The notes: generated from the sequence alone by a model not told the origin. Positions 35,869 through 43,981 are shown, counted from the stretch's first letter. The stretch is DNA of 64,000 nucleotides from Gp13-AA77 sp035578005 (GCA_035578005.1 DATJYK010000201.1:1-64000), one strand, 5' to 3'. Translations and numbers: made by a program.

Positions 35869-38421
35869 ATGCTTCGATTCGTAGGCTGCGCCGCGCTCTT
35901 GATCGTCAGTTTTGCCGGCGCCGGTTGGGGGCGAGTGCAACCTGCTCGAACGGTGCTGAACGTTGCCCCAAAGCCCGACGCGCGCTTGCAGCGCCAGGCG
36001 GCGCCCGCGGCGCCCGCAAAGCCCGAGACGTTGCCCAGCATCGCGCAGAAAACAAGCGGCTTTGAAAAGCGGGCCGGCTATTTCAACCTCTACTGGGACG
36101 CCCGCCAAGGCAAGCTGTGGCTCGAAATCGACCAGTGGGATACGGAGTTTCTTTACGTTGATTCGCTTCCGCAAGGCGTCGGCTCGAATGACGTCGGCCT
36201 TGACCGTGGGCAGCCGGGCCAATCGCGGGTGGTGAAGTTCGAGCGCGTAGGGCCCAAGGTGCTGTTGGTGCAGTCCAACTATTCTTTTCGCGCCGTCACC
36301 GATAACCCTGACGAACGGCAGACCGCCGAAGAGGCCTTCGCTCAATCGACGCTCTGGGGTTTCACGGCGGCGGCCGAGGAGGGCGACCACGTTCTGGTGG
36401 ACGCCACCGACTTCTTCCTGCACGACGCACACAACGTGGCCACGGTGCTGAGGCAGGCTCACCAGGGCAATTACAGCGTGGACCTCTCGCGTTCGGCGCT
36501 GTACCTGCCGCGCACCAAGAGCTTTCCGCGCAATACTGAAGTGGAGTCCACGCTCACCTTCACCGGCCAGCCTGAAGGCGCTTATGTGCGCGAAGTGGTG
36601 CCCTCGCCTCAGGCCATCACCGTGCGTGAGCACTATTCGTTCGTGCGGTTGCCGGATGATGGCTACACGCCGCGCCTTTACGATCCTCGCGCCGGATATT
36701 TCGACCTTCGTTACATGGACTTTGCGACGCCCCTTGACCAGCCTATCGTGAAGCGATTCATCGTGCGCCACCGGCTGAAGAAGAAGGACCCTACCGCGGC
36801 GACGAGCGAGGCCGTCGAGCCCATTATCTATTACGTCGATCGCGGCGCTCCCGAGCCCATTCGCTCGGCGCTCATCGAGGGTGCGAGCTGGTGGAACCAG
36901 GCGTTTGAAGCCGCAGGTTACAAAGACGCCTTCCAGGTGAAAGTGCTGCCCGAAGGCGCTGACCCTATGGACGTGCGCTACAACGTCATCCAGTGGGTGG
37001 ACCGCTCTACGCGCGGCTGGGCTTACGGCAGCGCCATCATCGATCCGCGAACCGGTGAGATCATCAAGGGCCAGGTCACGCTGGACGCGCTGCGGGCTCG
37101 CCAGGACTTCATGATTGCCGAAGGCCTGCTGGCGCCTTACCAGGAGGGAGGCGGCGGCTCGAAGACGGCCATGGACATGGTTCTGGCGCGCATTCGCCAG
37201 CTTGCGGCCCACGAGACCGGACACACGCTCGGCCTCGCTCACAATTTCGCGGCCAGCACCCACAATCGCGCCTCGGTGATGGATTATCCCGGCCCCCTCG
37301 TGAAGCTCAGCGCCGACGGCGGCCTGGACGTGTCCGACGCCTACGCCACGGGCATCGGGGAATGGGACAAGGTGTCCATCGCATATGGTTACCAGGATTT
37401 TGCTCCAGGCACGGATGAGAAGCAGGCCCTGAACGGCATTCTGCAGCAGTCGATCAAGCAGGGCCTGTATTTCATTTCCGACGCGGACGCGCGTCCCTTC
37501 GGCGGAGCGCACCCCACGGCCCATCTTTGGGACAACGGCACCGATGCGGTGACCGAGCTCGATCGCGTGATGCAAGTGCGCGCCCGCGCGCTGAGCCGGT
37601 TCGGAGTCAACAGCATTCCTGCGGGCACGCCCATGAGCACGCTCGAAAATGTCCTGGTGCCCATTTATCTCTTTCACCGCTATCAAACCGAGGCCGCGGC
37701 CAAAGTTCTGGGTGGGCTCGATTACCGGTACGACGTGCGCGGTGACGGCCAGATTGGGCCGGAGACGGTGCCGCCCGCCGAGCAGCGCCGGGCGCTGGCA
37801 GCGCTGCTGAAGACCATTAGCCCGCGAGCGCTCGAATTGCCGGACACCATCCTGCAGCTCATCCCGCCGCCCGCCATGGGCTACGAGCGGTCTCGCGAGG
37901 ATTTCTCTGGCCACACTGGCTTGGTGTTCGATGCCCTGGGACCGCCAGAAGCCGCGGCTAGCCTCACCGTTGGTCTTATTCTTAATCCCGAGCGTGACTC
38001 GCGACTGATGGAGAATCATGGACGCGACCCTCAGGCTCCGTCGCTGGCTGATGTCACGGACCAGTTGCTCACGGCCACCTGGAAGGCGCCGCCGGCCACG
38101 GGCTACCAGGGGGAGATCCAGCGCACGGTTGATACGGTCGTGCTCGATGATCTGATGCAGCTCGCAGCAAGCGATCAAGCCGCACCACAAGTGCGTGCGC
38201 TGGCGTCTCTCGAGCTGACTGACCTGAAAGACTGGCTCTATGCCGGTCTCAAGCAGAGACCTGACGAGAACCGTCGCGCCCAGTTCGCTTACGCCATATC
38301 CGAGATCGAACATTTTGAGAAAGACCCCAAACCCGCCAAGATTCCCGCGTCAATCGAGCCTCCGCCCGGTCAACCGATTGGCGAGAATGACCAAGACCTG
38401 AGCAGTCGCGTGACCGAGTGA
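35869..38421 (+). CDS. Secreted zinc metalloprotease, DUF5117/DUF4953-type metzincin
   Basis: 850 residues from ATG 35869 (GGGAG 8 bases upstream; ATG 35863 is possible). Signal sequence RFVGCAALLIVSFAGAGWG. An N-terminal beta-rich domain (about 60-300: GYFNLYWDARQGKLWLEIDQ) precedes the catalytic domain with HETGHTLGLAH (His448, His452, His458 bind zinc) and a Met-turn at Met471 (SVMDYP). A C-terminal helical domain follows. The layout is that of the large secreted DUF5117/DUF5118 metalloproteases common in Acidobacteria and Bacteroidetes. It probably degrades extracellular or periplasmic proteins. Flanked on both sides by copies of the GTCATTCCCGC repeat. Confidence 0.9.
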   Translation: MLRFVGCAALLIVSFAGAGWGRVQPARTVLNVAPKPDARLQRQAAPAAPAKPETLPSIAQKTSGFEKRAGYFNLYWDARQGKLWLEIDQWDTEFLYVDSLPQGVGSNDVGLDRGQPGQSRVVKFERVGPKVLLVQSNYSFRAVTDNPDERQTAEEAFAQSTLWGFTAAAEEGDHVLVDATDFFLHDAHNVATVLRQAHQGNYSVDLSRSALYLPRTKSFPRNTEVESTLTFTGQPEGAYVREVVPSPQAITVREHYSFVRLPDDGYTPRLYDPRAGYFDLRYMDFATPLDQPIVKRFIVRHRLKKKDPTAATSEAVEPIIYYVDRGAPEPIRSALIEGASWWNQAFEAAGYKDAFQVKVLPEGADPMDVRYNVIQWVDRSTRGWAYGSAIIDPRTGEIIKGQVTLDALRARQDFMIAEGLLAPYQEGGGGSKTAMDMVLARIRQLAAHETGHTLGLAHNFAASTHNRASVMDYPGPLVKLSADGGLDVSDAYATGIGEWDKVSIAYGYQDFAPGTDEKQALNGILQQSIKQGLYFISDADARPFGGAHPTAHLWDNGTDAVTELDRVMQVRARALSRFGVNSIPAGTPMSTLENVLVPIYLFHRYQTEAAAKVLGGLDYRYDVRGDGQIGPETVPPAEQRRALAALLKTISPRALELPDTILQLIPPPAMGYERSREDFSGHTGLVFDALGPPEAAASLTVGLILNPERDSRLMENHGRDPQAPSLADVTDQLLTATWKAPPATGYQGEIQRTVDTVVLDDLMQLAASDQAAPQVRALASLELTDLKDWLYAGLKQRPDENRRAQFAYAISEIEHFEKDPKPAKIPASIEPPPGQPIGENDQDLSSRVTE

Positions 38422-38494
38422 CCGCTGGATAGCGACGCGCCCGCCCGATCTTGAGATCGCCTCCGCGTGGTGACGTCACCGACGTCCTCCAACG

Positions 38495-38567
38495 CCAGTC
38501 ATTCCCGCACCGCCAAGCCGCCATTCCTGAACTACCAGCGCAGTCATTCCCGCGGAGGCGGGAATCC
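38495..38567. repeat. Partial copies of the GTCATTCCCGC repeat
   Basis: GTCATTCCCGC occurs at 38498-38508 and again within GCGCAGTCATTCCCGCGG (from 38538), the second followed by AGGCGGGAATCCA. These are shorter relatives of 35648-35751, on the other side of the metalloprotease gene. Confidence 0.7.
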
Positions 38568-38611
38568 ACGGGTCAAAGGGTGGCTTTGGATAAGTTTTTG
38601 CAGTCTTTGCA

Positions 38612-38753
38612 CGTACTCATAACAAAGGACTTCTTGGCTTTGTGTAAGATTTGCACAAAGCCACCAAGTTATTGATTGCACATAACTTCTTGGCTTTGGC
38701 AGAGACAGCCAAACCTGTAATCCTTTCATTCTAAATAACCTCTTGGCTTTGGG
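38612..38753. repeat. Short-repeat cluster C (core CATAACTTCTTGGCTTTG)
   Basis: Plus-strand copies of (A)TAAC(T/C)TCTTGGCTTTG place TTGGCTTTG at 38634, 38690 and 38743, spaced 56 and 53 bases. The first unit is looser upstream. One inverted unit (CAAAGCCACCAAGTTATTGA, 38656-38675) lies between the first two. On the minus strand a unit reads AAAGCCAAGAAGTTATGTGC, keeping the GTTAT mark of the other clusters. No attached gene end could be identified. 38760-39112 shows no supported gene. Confidence 0.65.
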
Positions 38754-39112
38754 TAGTATCTTTTTTTCGCGGGGTTCTCTCCCATGAAGCGGTAGACGCT
38801 AACGCGCCCAGTGCCTGGGTGAGCAGTCGGCCCGCTGGCGGAGTTCGGCGAAAGTTTGGCAACAACCTCGTTTTTAGTGGCATAAGTCACTGTAAATAAA
38901 TGATATATCGACATTGGGTTCGTACCCCTCGAAAGTTTGCAAAAACAGCCCATTTTCAGCATTTAAGTCACTCTTTCTAATGGTCATAACTGCCATGGCT
39001 TCGTCTTACGGCTGCGGCCTGCGTCGGTCGAGCAGAAGGAACATGTCTGATTAAGCACCTCCGTTCGCTTGCGAGACCCCAAATCGCCCATCCCTAATAT
39101 AGCGTAACAGGC

Positions 39113-39322
39113 TTATTTACAGTTACTTGACGGGATATTGCCAACAACAAGCTTATTTTCAATAACATGCTGGGTTCCCCCCAAAAACACCCGCCCACAA
39201 ACAGCATAACCTCTATGCTGACAGCAAGATGCTGGGATCATACAGGTAAAGCTTGCGCCTTCAATAACATGCTGGGTTCCCAAGATCTCGACTCTTTATT
39301 TTCAGCAAGATGCTGGGTTCGT
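39113..39322 (-). repeat. Short-repeat cluster D (minus-strand core CCCAGCATGTTATTGAAAA)
   Basis: On the plus strand ATGCTGGG occurs at 39167, 39229, 39269 and 39310, each after TTTTCAATAAC or CAGCAAG. A first unit at 39127 carries TTGACGGG, the core of cluster B. Spacings are 40, 62, 40 and 41 bases. The unit nearest 39310 encodes the PSILLK peptide of the adjacent remnant gene and the unit at 39269 supplies its stop. Confidence 0.85.
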
Positions 39323-39449
39323 TCGTAGGACCTCCATTTTCAGCCGCCGGTCCTGCCGCCAGAGTACACGCCAGGACCGCCAGCTCAGGAGTACCATTCC
39401 GACAAATTCCTCGCCTCGCTGGCCTTCTGCCCATGACGACCGCTCCCAC
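39261..39449 (-). pseudogene. C-terminal remnant of a repeat-linked family gene
   Basis: A 62-codon frame ends PTNEPSILLKIKSRDLG then NPACY-stop, aligning with the remnant at 17191-17328 in 11 of 23 positions and at the stop codon. AENGG just upstream parallels AENET in the gene at 2-724. The N-terminal part of the frame has no recognised domain, and another frame (with LLSWRSWRVLWRQDRRLKME) looks as plausible, so a frameshift or decay is likely. Probably the 3' end of a degraded member of the family. Confidence 0.5.
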
Positions 39450-39489
39450 TACGACTTGATCACAAAGCCAAATAGCGAGTAAAGGTATA

Positions 39490-39552
39490 GAACATTGTGA
39501 ACATTGTGAACGTTACGAACGTTCTAAACAAAGTTAACAATGTTTACAAAGA
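39490..39552. repeat. Nonamer array, about seven units of GAACATTGT
   Basis: Consecutive 9-base units: GAACATTGT twice, GAACGTTAC, GAACGTTCT, AAACAAAGT, TAACAATGT, TTACAAAGA. The phase is unbroken while the sequence drifts. It lies in AT-richer DNA about 110 bases before the AbrB remnant. Such arrays can be binding sites (iterons, operators) or simple-repeat expansion. Confidence 0.65.
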
Positions 39553-39657
39553 CGGGAAGACGGAACGAAAGCGATACAGATGCCTCCCCGCTAGGCCGTT
39601 CCGCCCGCCTCAAGTGCTTTATCCACAAATCATTGCCTTGTGCTTCCCTTCCTGTCT

Positions 39658-39747
39658 GTGCGCGTACACGCTTTAAGGTTGAAAACAAGCGTCATTTTGC
39701 AGGAAGGCGGCCAGATCACGCTGCCCAAACGGGTGCGCGAGGCGTAG
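39658..39747 (+). pseudogene. Truncated AbrB-type antitoxin
   Basis: 29 codons from a possible GTG start. VILQEGGQITLPKRVREA is the N-terminal part of a SpoVT/AbrB swapped-hairpin DNA-binding domain and is cut off by TAG at 39745-39747, where such proteins continue with a LG.KKGD-like turn. GGCGTAG is directly repeated around the stop, which may mark the lesion. No ribosome-binding site is evident and no toxin follows. Confidence 0.6.
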
Positions 39748-39801
39748 GAGGCGTAGACTGTCGGGTGACAGCCCCCGCTTGCTTCCGGTATCCTCTTCCG
39801 C

Positions 39802-40038
39802 ATGAAAGAAGTGGCTGACTTGCTGAACTCCGTGCGCAGTGCAGGTGTCATCAGCGAATATGCCTTGTTCGGCGCGATCGCACAGATGAGGTATACAGAG
39901 CCCGTGGCAACGCTGGACGCGGATGTCCTGGTGGCCGCGCCCCCGCCACGGGGACTGAACGTGCTCAAGCCGATTTATGAGTTCTGTGGTTTATCGGATA
40001 AGTGGAAACGGTTCGAAGCGAGGTTCTTGAGTGACTGA
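39802..40038 (+). pseudogene. Internally deleted nucleotidyltransferase-like (AbiEii-type) gene
   Basis: 78 codons. The first 62 (EVADLLNSVRSAGVISEYAL, FGAIAQMRYTEPVATLDADV, LNVLKPIYEFC) match the N-terminus of a nucleotidyltransferase-like protein that is normally about 180 residues, with the G-A..MRYTE and D.DV catalytic pattern. The final residues (GLSDKWKRFEARFLSD) match that family's C-terminal end. The middle of about 100 residues is missing with the frame kept, so this is a clean in-frame deletion. The comparison family is recalled from memory. Confidence 0.6.
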
Positions 40039-40237
40039 CACTGGCAAACTCTTCGAACGCCAGGCCGAATGGCAGAGAGCGCGAAGGGCGCTTACTTGGC
40101 CGGAGAAGGTTCGCATGGCTGAGGCGGTGCGCGAATCGATAGTGAGATTCCGCAAAGCCCGATCGTCGCCAACGGTCGGCACCGCGGCATCAAGAGACGC
40201 TGCGAGTAAGGCCCCTGGGCCTTCGCCCAGCGAGTAA
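40031..40237 (+). CDS. Small partner protein of the nucleotidyltransferase-like gene
   Basis: 68 residues from GTG 40031, overlapping the previous frame by 8 bases. ERQAEWQRARRALTWPEKVR then MAEAVRESIVRFRKA is a helical pattern seen in small proteins encoded directly after such nucleotidyltransferase genes. The C-terminus is low-complexity. If the upstream gene is dead, this one is orphaned. Its role is unknown; an antitoxin-like function is conceivable but not shown by sequence. Confidence 0.5.
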   Translation: MTDTGKLFERQAEWQRARRALTWPEKVRMAEAVRESIVRFRKARSSPTVGTAASRDAASKAPGPSPSE

Positions 40238-40312
40238 GGCGGCAAGAGGACCAAAAAGCCGCGCGGAGAGCCTACATCAGAAGGCGACGGCGGTCCCACC
40301 CGGCGGTACGTG

Positions 40313-40380
40313 CGAAGTATGGGCACAAGTCGCTTCGAACCAAGAACTGCGGACCCATAAAGCGGGACCGCGCTACACTC
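40313..40380 (+). repeat. Direct repeat, copy 1, upstream of S46 peptidase
   Basis: 68 bases from CGAAGTAT to CGCGCTACACTC. A second copy at 42754-42822 matches 57 of 68 positions with one gap. The copies flank the S46 peptidase gene in the same orientation. Confidence 0.75.
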
Positions 40381-40410
40381 GCTTATTTCGGGGAGGAAAG
40401 GAGAGCGCTC

Positions 40411-42513
40411 ATGCAGTGGTACAGGAAAGGCTGGCGTTCGCTGGCTACGTTCTCTTTCGCGTTGGGATTGATGACCCTCAATTGCCGCCTCTTGGCGGCC
40501 GACGAAGGAATGTGGACATTCGACAATCCTCCGCTGAAGCAGCTCAAGGAGCGCTACGGGTTCACCCTCACGCAGGAATGGCTGGATCATGTGCGCCTGG
40601 CGAGCATCCGCTTCAACGACGGTGGTTCAGGATCGTTCGTCAGCCCGCACGGTCTGGCCCTCACCAACCATCACGTGGCGCTTGGCCAGTTGCAGAAAGT
40701 GTCCACCGCCGAGAAGGACTACGCGAAAGACGGCTTCTTTGCCCACGGTGAATCCGAGGAGATGAAATGTCCCGACCTCGAGTTGAACGTGCTCGAATCT
40801 ACCGAAGATGTGACGGCGCGAGTGCTAGGTGCCGTCAAGCCCGGCATGAGCGACAAGGACGCCATCGAGGCCCGCAAGGCGGAGATGGCCAGGATTGAGA
40901 AGGAGAGCCTCGACGCCACCAAACTGCGGTCCGACGTCATTTCCCTTTACCAGGGAGGCGAGTACTGGCTCTACCGCTACAGGAAATATACCGACGTGCG
41001 CTTGGTGTTTGCCCCTGAGCAGCAGATTGCTTTTTTTGGAGGCGATCCCGACAACTTTACCTATCCGCGCTATGACATTGACTTCGCGATCTTCCGCGCC
41101 TATGAGGACGGCAAGCCCGCTGACACGCCGAACTACCTGAAGTGGAATGACAAAGGACCGGCAAACGGGGACTTAGTTTTCGTCTCGGGCAATCCCGAAT
41201 CGACCTCGCGGCTTGACGCCGTGTCTCAGCTCGAGACGGTACGCGACTATATCAACCCCGAGGAGCTCGAGAGCTTCAACAAGTTCCTGGCTGTGCTGCA
41301 GAAGTATTCCGCCCTTGGAACCGAGCAGCAGCGCCAGGCGATGAACGGTGCTTTTTTTGTCCAGGGCGAAATCAAGCGGATCAACGGTATGCAGAACGGC
41401 CTGCTCGACAAATCCCTGGTGGCCAAAAGGCAGAAGGACGAAGGCGAGTTCCGGGCGCGGGTGGAGGCCAACCCGGAGTGGAAGCAGAAATACGGTGGCG
41501 CCTGGGAGGACATTCAAAGGGCGCAGGAAAAGTATGTGGGAAGAGTGAAGCAGCGGCTCTTCCGGGTGGTCGATTACTCTGGGGCGGCCTACATGGCGCT
41601 CACCATCGTTCAGTACGTTGTCGAAGTACAAAAGCCGGATGGCAAGAGGCTGGACGGCTTCCACGATTCCCAGCTCGACTCGCTCAAGTTCCAACTCTTC
41701 TCGCCTGCGCCGGTATACCCTCAGATGGAAGAAGCGCTCCTTTCCAACGGCTTGGCCTTGTCGGCACGCAAACTGGGACCTGACGATCCCTTTGTTCAGG
41801 CAGCCCTGGGAGGGCGATCTCCACAAGAAGTAGTGCATGAATTGATCAGCGGCACCAAGATAGGAGACTTTGCGTTCCGCAAGTCGCTGGTGGAAGGCGG
41901 AGAGGCTGCCGTGGCCGCTTCGACTGACCCCATGGTTGCCTTCGCCCGCAGAATCGATCCGTCGATTCGGGAGATTGGCAGTTGGGTGGAAGACAACCTG
42001 GAGAGCGTCGAAACCGAGGCGGGTGAGAAACTGGGCCAGGCGCGATTCGCCGCGTACGGCAAGTCGGCCTACCCGGACGCCACCTTCACCTTGCGCCTGT
42101 CCTACGGGACGGTAATCGGTTACCCCATGAACGGCACCGAAGCCCCGTACAAGACCACCCTCTACGGGCTTTATGAACGTTCATTGAGCTTCGACCAGAA
42201 GCCGCCCTTCGACCTGCCGGAGGTTTACCGGCAACGGCAAAGTCAACTCGACCTGGCGACTCCCGTAAACTTCGTCAACACTTGCGACATCGTCAGTGGC
42301 AACTCCGGATCGCCCGTAATCAATCGCGAAGGGGAGCTTGTAGGCCTCATCTTTGACCTCAACATTGAAGGCTTGGTGGGAGACTACGTCTACGACGAGG
42401 CTAGGAGTCGCGCCGTGGCGGTCGACACGGCCGTAATGATCGAGACCATGCGCAAGCTATACGGCGCCGGCACGCTGGCGGATGAACTGGAAGGCCTTAG
42501 TGGTAAGAGGTGA
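40411..42513 (+). CDS. S46 family serine peptidase (dipeptidyl-peptidase 7/11-like)
   Basis: 700 residues, standard S46 length, with a signal sequence (SLATFSFALGLMTLNCRLLA). It begins the mature protein with DEGMWTFDNPPLKQLKERYG, a family hallmark. The trypsin-like triad is His88 (TNHHVALG), Asp224 (RYDIDFAIFR) and Ser632 (GNSGSPV). The helical insert typical of S46 lies between Asp and Ser. Such enzymes remove dipeptides from peptide N-termini in the periplasm, feeding peptide uptake. GGGGAGGAAAGGAG precedes the ATG. Stands alone between direct repeats. Confidence 0.95.
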   Translation: MQWYRKGWRSLATFSFALGLMTLNCRLLAADEGMWTFDNPPLKQLKERYGFTLTQEWLDHVRLASIRFNDGGSGSFVSPHGLALTNHHVALGQLQKVSTAEKDYAKDGFFAHGESEEMKCPDLELNVLESTEDVTARVLGAVKPGMSDKDAIEARKAEMARIEKESLDATKLRSDVISLYQGGEYWLYRYRKYTDVRLVFAPEQQIAFFGGDPDNFTYPRYDIDFAIFRAYEDGKPADTPNYLKWNDKGPANGDLVFVSGNPESTSRLDAVSQLETVRDYINPEELESFNKFLAVLQKYSALGTEQQRQAMNGAFFVQGEIKRINGMQNGLLDKSLVAKRQKDEGEFRARVEANPEWKQKYGGAWEDIQRAQEKYVGRVKQRLFRVVDYSGAAYMALTIVQYVVEVQKPDGKRLDGFHDSQLDSLKFQLFSPAPVYPQMEEALLSNGLALSARKLGPDDPFVQAALGGRSPQEVVHELISGTKIGDFAFRKSLVEGGEAAVAASTDPMVAFARRIDPSIREIGSWVEDNLESVETEAGEKLGQARFAAYGKSAYPDATFTLRLSYGTVIGYPMNGTEAPYKTTLYGLYERSLSFDQKPPFDLPEVYRQRQSQLDLATPVNFVNTCDIVSGNSGSPVINREGELVGLIFDLNIEGLVGDYVYDEARSRAVAVDTAVMIETMRKLYGAGTLADELEGLSGKR

Positions 42514-42753
42514 GGGAAGACGATGGCTGTTGCGTGGGGTGGCGACGACGGTGCGCATCTCCAGCGCTTGGGCTGGGTGCTGCTCCGTCCCTCGTCCGCA
42601 CGACTGCCTGCGAAGGCTTGAGGCGAGAGTTTCGCCGGGTGGCGCAGACATTGAATTGTGATGTCTGCGACCAAGAACACCTTCGCGACATTCGACAACG
42701 GCCTCGAAGCATCCGCGTACGCGCCAAACGACGGCATGTATGCGCCACCCTGT

Positions 42754-42822
42754 CGAAGTATAGGGCACGGGTTGCTTGGAACCGCCAACCGCGGGCCCAC
42801 AAAGCGGCACCGCGCTACACTC
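42754..42822 (+). repeat. Direct repeat, copy 2, downstream of S46 peptidase
   Basis: 69 bases from CGAAGTAT to CGCGCTACACTC. See copy 1 at 40313-40380. The remaining sequence of 42514-42868 holds no supported gene. Confidence 0.75.
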
Positions 42823-42868
42823 CCTTCTCGCCTAGTGGCGTCAAGAATCGTTCCTTGAACGGCGGCCA

Positions 42869-43525
42869 TCAGGCCTTTGGGAAACCAGCTCTTCTTGGTG
42901 GACTTTCCAGGGCGAAGTCGCCATACACCCAAACCCCCGCCGCGTCATAGAGAGCACGCAGCGGCTGTTTGGCTCGACCGTTCTTGTCCCACGGCTGAAG
43001 ATCGCCATCGAGTTCGCAAAACGAGATGTCGTCCGCGCCTGCGATACGCAGAGCCTCGGCACGCACGAGCACTGCGGCCAAAATCGCCTGATCGAATGGT
43101 TTTAAGTCCAACTTCTGGGTGGACATCTCAACCGTGCGCCGCAACATTTCGCCGTTGAGCGGAAAAATTTCAATTCCGCTACGAGCGAGCAAGAATTGCA
43201 ATCGCGTCTCGAGTCCGTCCAGTTCTCTCCGAACCGTCGATTCGTACCGGTCCAAGACCCTGAACACTGTATCGCACTCCTTGGCCTTCAATATCGACTC
43301 GGATCTAGCCCAGCCGACGAAGCGCCGCACTGCATCGGCCGACGCGCGCGGCTGGAATTTTGTTCTGATCACGGGCTGAGCTTCGGTCAGGCAGAAGGAA
43401 GGTATATACAGCCGGAGATCCCCGGCCTCAGCTTTTTGGGCCAGCGCCAAAGCAGCCGGAACCTGTGCGTGTGCAGGCGCAGCAAAGTCCACCACCCAAT
43501 TCGTCTCGACAAAGACATGCCTCAT
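42869..43525 (-). CDS. PIN-like domain protein
   Basis: 218 residues. HVFVETNWVVDFAAPAH at the N-terminus is a PIN-like start in which the usual DTN is ETN. LYIPSFCLTEAQPVIRTKF supplies the Glu, LDLKPFDQAILAAVLVRAEA the third acidic site (FDQAILA), and IAGADDISFCELDGDLQPWD the last. At about 220 residues it is larger than VapC toxins. It follows the PD-(D/E)XK-like gene by 3 bases on the same strand. Probably a nuclease; whether toxin or defence component is undecided. Confidence 0.65.
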   Translation of the reverse strand: MRHVFVETNWVVDFAAPAHAQVPAALALAQKAEAGDLRLYIPSFCLTEAQPVIRTKFQPRASADAVRRFVGWARSESILKAKECDTVFRVLDRYESTVRRELDGLETRLQFLLARSGIEIFPLNGEMLRRTVEMSTQKLDLKPFDQAILAAVLVRAEALRIAGADDISFCELDGDLQPWDKNGRAKQPLRALYDAAGVWVYGDFALESPPRRAGFPKA

Positions 43526-43528
43526 CGG

Positions 43529-43981
43529 TTACGCGCTGAGGACTGACCGTGGGTGGCCAGCCCGGATGGTACCCTGCGAAATCGCCGGTACCATGTACCA
43601 CTCGGCGGCCCGTCGGAGCTCGGCGGGCAGTTCACGCAAGCCCGCCTCGGTGCCTAAACCCTCGAGCCATGATTGCACGAATTGCTCGAATTCCACCTCG
43701 CTTCGGCGAGTGGCAGCAGTCTCAAGCCCGGCCACGTTGCGGAGATCGAACTCACCCACGCGCTCAATCGAATCCTCCGATGCTCCCGAGTACCGGTTGC
43801 GGTACAACCACAGCCGCCCGGGCGTCACCAGCAGGCCCGCCGGACAACCCATTCCCACCATGTAGCGCTTTAGCTGGCGCTCGGAGCTCTCCAGGTCGTG
43901 GACGTGTGTCTTGACCTCAACAACTAAGGCGATGTCTGAACCCTCCGGTCCTGTAACGATGATGTCGGGTTGGAATAGCAT
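43529..43981 (-). CDS. PD-(D/E)XK-like nuclease-fold protein
   Basis: 150 residues. The N-terminus LFQPDIIVTGPEGSDIALVV then EVKTHVHDLESSERQLKRYM gives PD...EVK, the metal-binding motif of restriction-endonuclease-like folds. A QL..YM helix follows as in type I restriction HsdR_N-like and related domains. GLLVTPGRLWLYRN completes the alpha/beta core. The C-terminal 60 residues are of unknown fold. It is paired with the PIN-like gene at 42869-43525, so both products carry nuclease-type folds. No methyltransferase or helicase is adjacent, so it is not a classical restriction system. Confidence 0.65.
   Translation of the reverse strand: MLFQPDIIVTGPEGSDIALVVEVKTHVHDLESSERQLKRYMVGMGCPAGLLVTPGRLWLYRNRYSGASEDSIERVGEFDLRNVAGLETAATRRSEVEFEQFVQSWLEGLGTEAGLRELPAELRRAAEWYMVPAISQGTIRAGHPRSVLSA

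Noticed and set aside
35521..38313. A 930-codon open frame on the minus strand
   Set aside because: Antisense to the metzincin gene, whose zinc motif and signal sequence are clear. Same shadow-frame composition.
39113..39322. CRISPR-like array
   Set aside because: Units are short (about 20 bases), degenerate and spaced 40-62 bases, intervals are partly conserved between loci, units overlap coding sequence, and no cas genes are present.
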